Assembly: GCA_903813345.2 (NCBI GenBank)
Contig: CAIIXF020000012.1
Location: 6,139,001 to 6,203,000 of the forward strand
Source: Owenia fusiformis
Taxonomy: Eukaryota > Annelida > Polychaeta > Sabellida > Oweniidae
Length of the DNA: 64,000 bases
Direction of reading: 5' to 3'
Both the position numbers and the translations under genes were made by a program. Below the pieces are notes generated by a model, which saw nothing but the letters and a program-made list of their open reading frames with translations, had not been told where the DNA came from and searched no databases. Positions 60,403 through 64,000 of this stretch are shown here, one piece after another. Within the stretch, counting starts at the first letter, position 1, and each line of letters starts with the position of its first letter.

Positions 60403-60813
60403 CCTCGTTGGAGTGACGAAACCTTACCTAACATCAGATCATATATGGAAAATGTCCTTTCGACTCCATAAATCCAATAAAACATTTGATAAATTAATAA
60501 TTGCATATACGACCTGTGTGTGCACATATAACGACCCATTATGTCACATGTTGTTTTCAAAAAAAAAATAAACACATGAAGTATGATTTCAATGTTCTTT
60601 GTGATGCATGTAATAAAAATATGAATGTTTAGGCTTAATGGTTTTGGTAGATCATTTTTCAAACGTAATGGGCTGAAACGAAGGAGGTGATATCCAAAGG
60701 TTCCTAAAACTTAGATGGTGTACGTGTAATTTTTCGAGTATTTAATTACACCTACGCGCAAGCAACAACAATACTGTATAAGTGGTACTTAATCCGAGTG
60801 GTTAATTTGCCGA

Positions 60814-60985
60814 ATGGTCAAAATTTTATCATTCTCCTAATTTTAATTATCATAATTGCAAGAAACTTTCCATTGGATAACATTATGAAGATAATATTTC
60901 CAAGATTTAATTCACCGAACCTGGCAAAAATTAGGGAATAGGCAAATTAAATGATTAGGCAAAATTACCACTTATACAGTATACG
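60814..60985. repeat. dispersed repeat, copy 2 (copy 1 at 10530-10700)
   Basis: Same orientation and block order as 10530-10700, including CATTGGATAACATTATGAAG and AATTACCACTT(A/C)TACAGTAT. It lies just upstream of the TSP1 gene start. Confidence 0.65.
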
Positions 60986-61328
60986 TGCACATTGACAACG
61001 TAGCTTACTTAATCATAATGGATTTAAGCCGGTATGACATTCTGTTCATGATGTTTTGCAAAATTATATTATACATAACTTTCCAAGTCTCATAAAGATT
61101 TAGCCAACGGAATTAACAATTAACAGCTAGATATTGTACAAAGTACTATTTCAATCCAGTCTCAAACAGATATAATAATACAGAGAACAGGAGAAACAGT
61201 TGAAGCATATAGAGTGAAGTATCAGATTATATTGTATGTAATTATCTTAGTGTCATACAGATAAGTAGCTGAAATTGTTGGACCTAATTAGATTTAATTG
61301 CAATTGTTATAAGTCGTCACATATCATA

Positions 61329-63118
61329 GTACCCCGGACAGGTTGAATGATGCAGTCGTGTCTTTACTCTATATTTGCAATAGAACAAGCATTCTTATTG
61401 AAAGGACGGGTGTCATTAAGGGCCCTTTTTAGCCCCCAAAGTTATCTGATAATAATGCATATCATATTGAAGAAACTCATTTGTGCTTTATAAAAATACA
61501 ATTTCAGCGAATTTTGACCTTTGATGTTCACACAACAGTCATTTAAAGATCATATACCATTTTGGTGTTTTTACAAAAATGTCTTTATTTATTGTTGTCT
61601 AAGTTAATAATATATATTTCGGACATGACTGTATTCACGCCTTCTATAAACTGTGAACAAAGTCAATGCTTCAGCTGGGTTATATTCGAGACCAATTCCC
61701 CGGCTCTGTACTAAGTATTTCGTTCAGTGCACTCATTGGTTAGTTTAGGCAGTTCCGTTCTTTTGGCATCCCCCTCTCGTCTGCAAAATTCAAAATGGCA
61801 GGGAGAAATTGTCCGGAGCCAAAATTTTCTTTCGGAGCATTTGTAAACTGTAATCGCAAGCATCCCGACGATCAATGTAGTAGATATGCGTAAAACCAAT
61901 AAAATAGGCCGAAATGTCAATAAAAAACTTTAATCGGGGTCAGGAGGTTGGTAAACAAATTGGAACAGCCAAAAGCTCAACCGGAAGTAGAAATGAAAAA
62001 AGTGGCAATGAACATCGAAATTGACAATTTTGCAATATTCTGGTGAGTTTTCATGTTTGAATCGTAATATAGACCTCAGATCATTCTGCTCATAATTAGC
62101 ATTTTATATATAAAGACTTTTGTCTGCATACTTTTACAGAGCAACCTGATTTTGGTCAGTTTGGCAATCTTAGGTAAGTTTGACGTCACAAACTTGGAAA
62201 AAGTCACATTGGTGTTTTTGGTATATGCTATGTTCTATATGTGATATTTTGAGTAAAAATCAATCAATTGTCTTCAAAATTTCACAGAGGGTGTATTATA
62301 TGCCTCAAATTATGCGTGGAAAGTTTCATTAAGTTTACTTGCCTTATACAAAAGTTATTTAAGGGTTTTCTCAATTGGAAAAGACTTTTGATACAGAGGG
62401 TATATACTTTCATCTATATTGTTTTAGAAAACACATCAAACAGTTGTTTTGTTCTTGGTATCATGTTTCCAGAGTGAAATGAAACATCTTTCCGAACCTC
62501 ATTGGAACAAAACATGTTTAGGTCTCTCAATATTGTTATTGTACAAAAGACATTTTGGTTGATTTTAAAAAAGTATCTTGTTTATGAAATAAAAGGTTCA
62601 CCTTGATTTTCATCTATTTTTGGGAGGATTTTGTTTAATTTTTTGAATACTTTTTTAAAATCAACCAAAAATTCCTTTGAATAACTATAATATTGAGAGG
62701 TCTAAAAACATGTTGTATATGCTATCTTGTTCCAACAAGTTTCGGAAAGACATTTTATTTCATTCTCAAGAATTGGTAGAAAGGAGCAAAAACAATTGCA
62801 CTAAAAAAAACAAAAACAATGTTAACAAAAACAGTTATATGAAATATTTCTAAAAAATATTGGCTTTAAATTGTTGTCAATCAGTCAACATTACATAAAA
62901 TACCGTGTTTTTTACAGAATGTTTTCAATGATTGGTTTAAGAGAAAAACATTGTTGAATTCAGTTCTCCATATCGATACCACTCCTTTTGATAAAATATT
63001 TATTTTTCATGTTAGAAACTGTCTCTTGAATAAAATTTGAAAATGTCAATAAGAATGGTTGTTCCATTGCAATTATAGAGAAAAAACATGACTGCATCAT
63101 TCAACCTGTCCGGGGTAC
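61329..63118. mobile_element. 1.8 kb nonautonomous transposon with 30-bp inverted ends
   Basis: The ends GTACCCCGGACAGGTTGAAT and the inverted ATTCAACCTGTCCGGGGTAC are about 30 bp and near perfect, flanked by TA. A second inverted pair lies inside (about 62472-62585 and 62643-62775). No transposase frame was recognised. It separates the TSP1 gene start from the 3' end of the next paralogue. Confidence 0.75.
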
Positions 63119-63211
63119 TAGAGTCTTTAATATTTAGAGGTTTAATTAGTGATCTCACATTGTGCATATTAAAGAAAGTAACATCAAACATCGTATTCAT
63201 ATCTCAAACGA

Positions 63212-63217
63212 TTTATT
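63212..63217 (-). terminator. poly(A) signal of the neighbouring TSP1 paralogue
   Basis: AATAAA on the minus strand, 115 bp past the stop at 63332-63334, in a block similar to the one at 24552. Confidence 0.55.
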
Positions 63218-63331
63218 AATTTGTTTCAATTGACAGAGAAACCAAAATGTATCTTTAAATTAGAGTAGCACACTGATTCATGCTATTTTGATATTTAAGA
63301 TGAGGTATTTGATATTTCATAATCGAGTTAG

Positions 63332-63561
63332 TTATCTGACACAGCATTCCGAACTTTCCTCAATTGATACCCCACTGCACGGATAGCGACCGTGTCTCTT
63401 TCGACGGTAAACACGTTCATCATCAACACTTCGGCCTACAGGGCATATTGGACAGATCCTTGTTCGCACTTGTCTCCCTGGTATCCTGCATCCGTTAGTA
63501 CGATACACTCCCGAGACTTGTTGGCATTTCCAGGGTCCCCACGATTCCCATATGCCACAAC
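63332..63561 (-). CDS. terminal exon of a second, tandem TSP1 gene (5' part off the window)
   Basis: 230 bp, about 97% identical to exon 19 (25621-25850), with the same acceptor, phase and stop. I count eight base changes giving four amino-acid changes (Glu to Asp, His to Tyr, Asp to Ser, Gln to Glu). All Cys, both Trp and the RRKR site are kept. No further exon was found between 63562 and 64000, so the rest of this gene lies to the right. Confidence 0.75.
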
Positions 63562-64000
63562 CTATATTCGAAAGATTATATTTTACGTTTTTGCTCCAAG
63601 TGAGGTAACTGTTAAAATACTTTATCTATAAAAGGTCAGATACTCATCACGCGATCTAAAAATGTGTTGTCATCAAAATAAATTCACGACGTTTGCAGAA
63701 ATCTTGCATTGCATCAAAGCAAACGCGTACCCACACATGTGAACTGTCTGTATTAACAATTTTAAAGCGTGACCAAATTACAAGAGGAACGTCATTCAAA
63801 TACTGCTCAGCGTGCGTGTACACGTTCTCATGGCGTGCATGTAAGGTGATTTGGTTTGTTTTCCATTGCTTTTATAAGTCGATGAAACTTATACATGTAG
63901 AACAAACTGTTTACTAAAGAAATGTGTATAAAGTCAAAGCGTGAGCACCGAGTTTCACATATCCTTTTTACCGCAATTTAACGATCTAACCCCCCTATCA

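Overview
The window is eukaryotic nuclear DNA from an animal, most likely a marine invertebrate. Genes are split by GT-AG introns, the DNA is AT-rich, noncoding DNA dominates, and small inverted-repeat DNA transposons are dense. The gene content (a secreted EF-hand protein, a GMC oxidoreductase, a large TSP1-repeat protein with novel Cys-rich modules) fits a mollusc or another lophotrochozoan, but I cannot fix the taxon. All exon structures were built by eye from splice signals and frame continuity.

Layout. Positions 1-585 may hold the 3' end of an upstream plus-strand gene. From 3927 to 12162 lies a five-exon plus-strand gene for a 160-residue secreted protein with four EF-hand loops. Its introns carry a 2.9 kb foldback transposon, and a 39-bp minisatellite repeats the 3' splice site of exon 3. 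From 13923 to 15053 lies an intronless plus-strand gene for a 376-residue type II membrane protein that looks like a glycosyltransferase. From 18064 to 24046 lies an eleven-exon plus-strand GMC-family flavoprotein oxidoreductase.

The right-hand 36 kb is dominated by one minus-strand gene (60402 down to 25621). It has at least 19 exons and encodes a secreted protein of about 1180-1205 residues: signal peptide, two small Cys-rich modules, a 'CPP' Cys-rich module, TSP1 repeats, a separate NGxY/W module, more TSP1 repeats, a second CPP module, more TSP1 repeats, and a terminal TSP1-like exon with a dibasic site. From exon 4 to exon 18 every exon is phase 1-1, so modules can be copied or shuffled without breaking frame. 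Several exons are clear recent duplicates, and a decayed CPP exon remains in one intron. Its poly(A) signals lie about 80 bp from those of the oxidoreductase, so the two genes are tail to tail. A second copy of the terminal exon at 63332-63561 marks the 3' end of a neighbouring paralogue that continues off the right edge.

The rest is introns and intergenic DNA filled with nonautonomous transposons. Target-site duplications can be read directly for several: 9 bp (1853-2157), 8 bp (2598-3240), 6 bp (6000-8921 and 24944-25407), 3 bp TAA (44822-45317), and TA for several mariner-like elements. A 3.6 kb higher-order satellite (36222-39820), split by a decayed mariner, lies in the longest intron. 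No bacterial-type operon, CRISPR array, rRNA or tRNA was seen.
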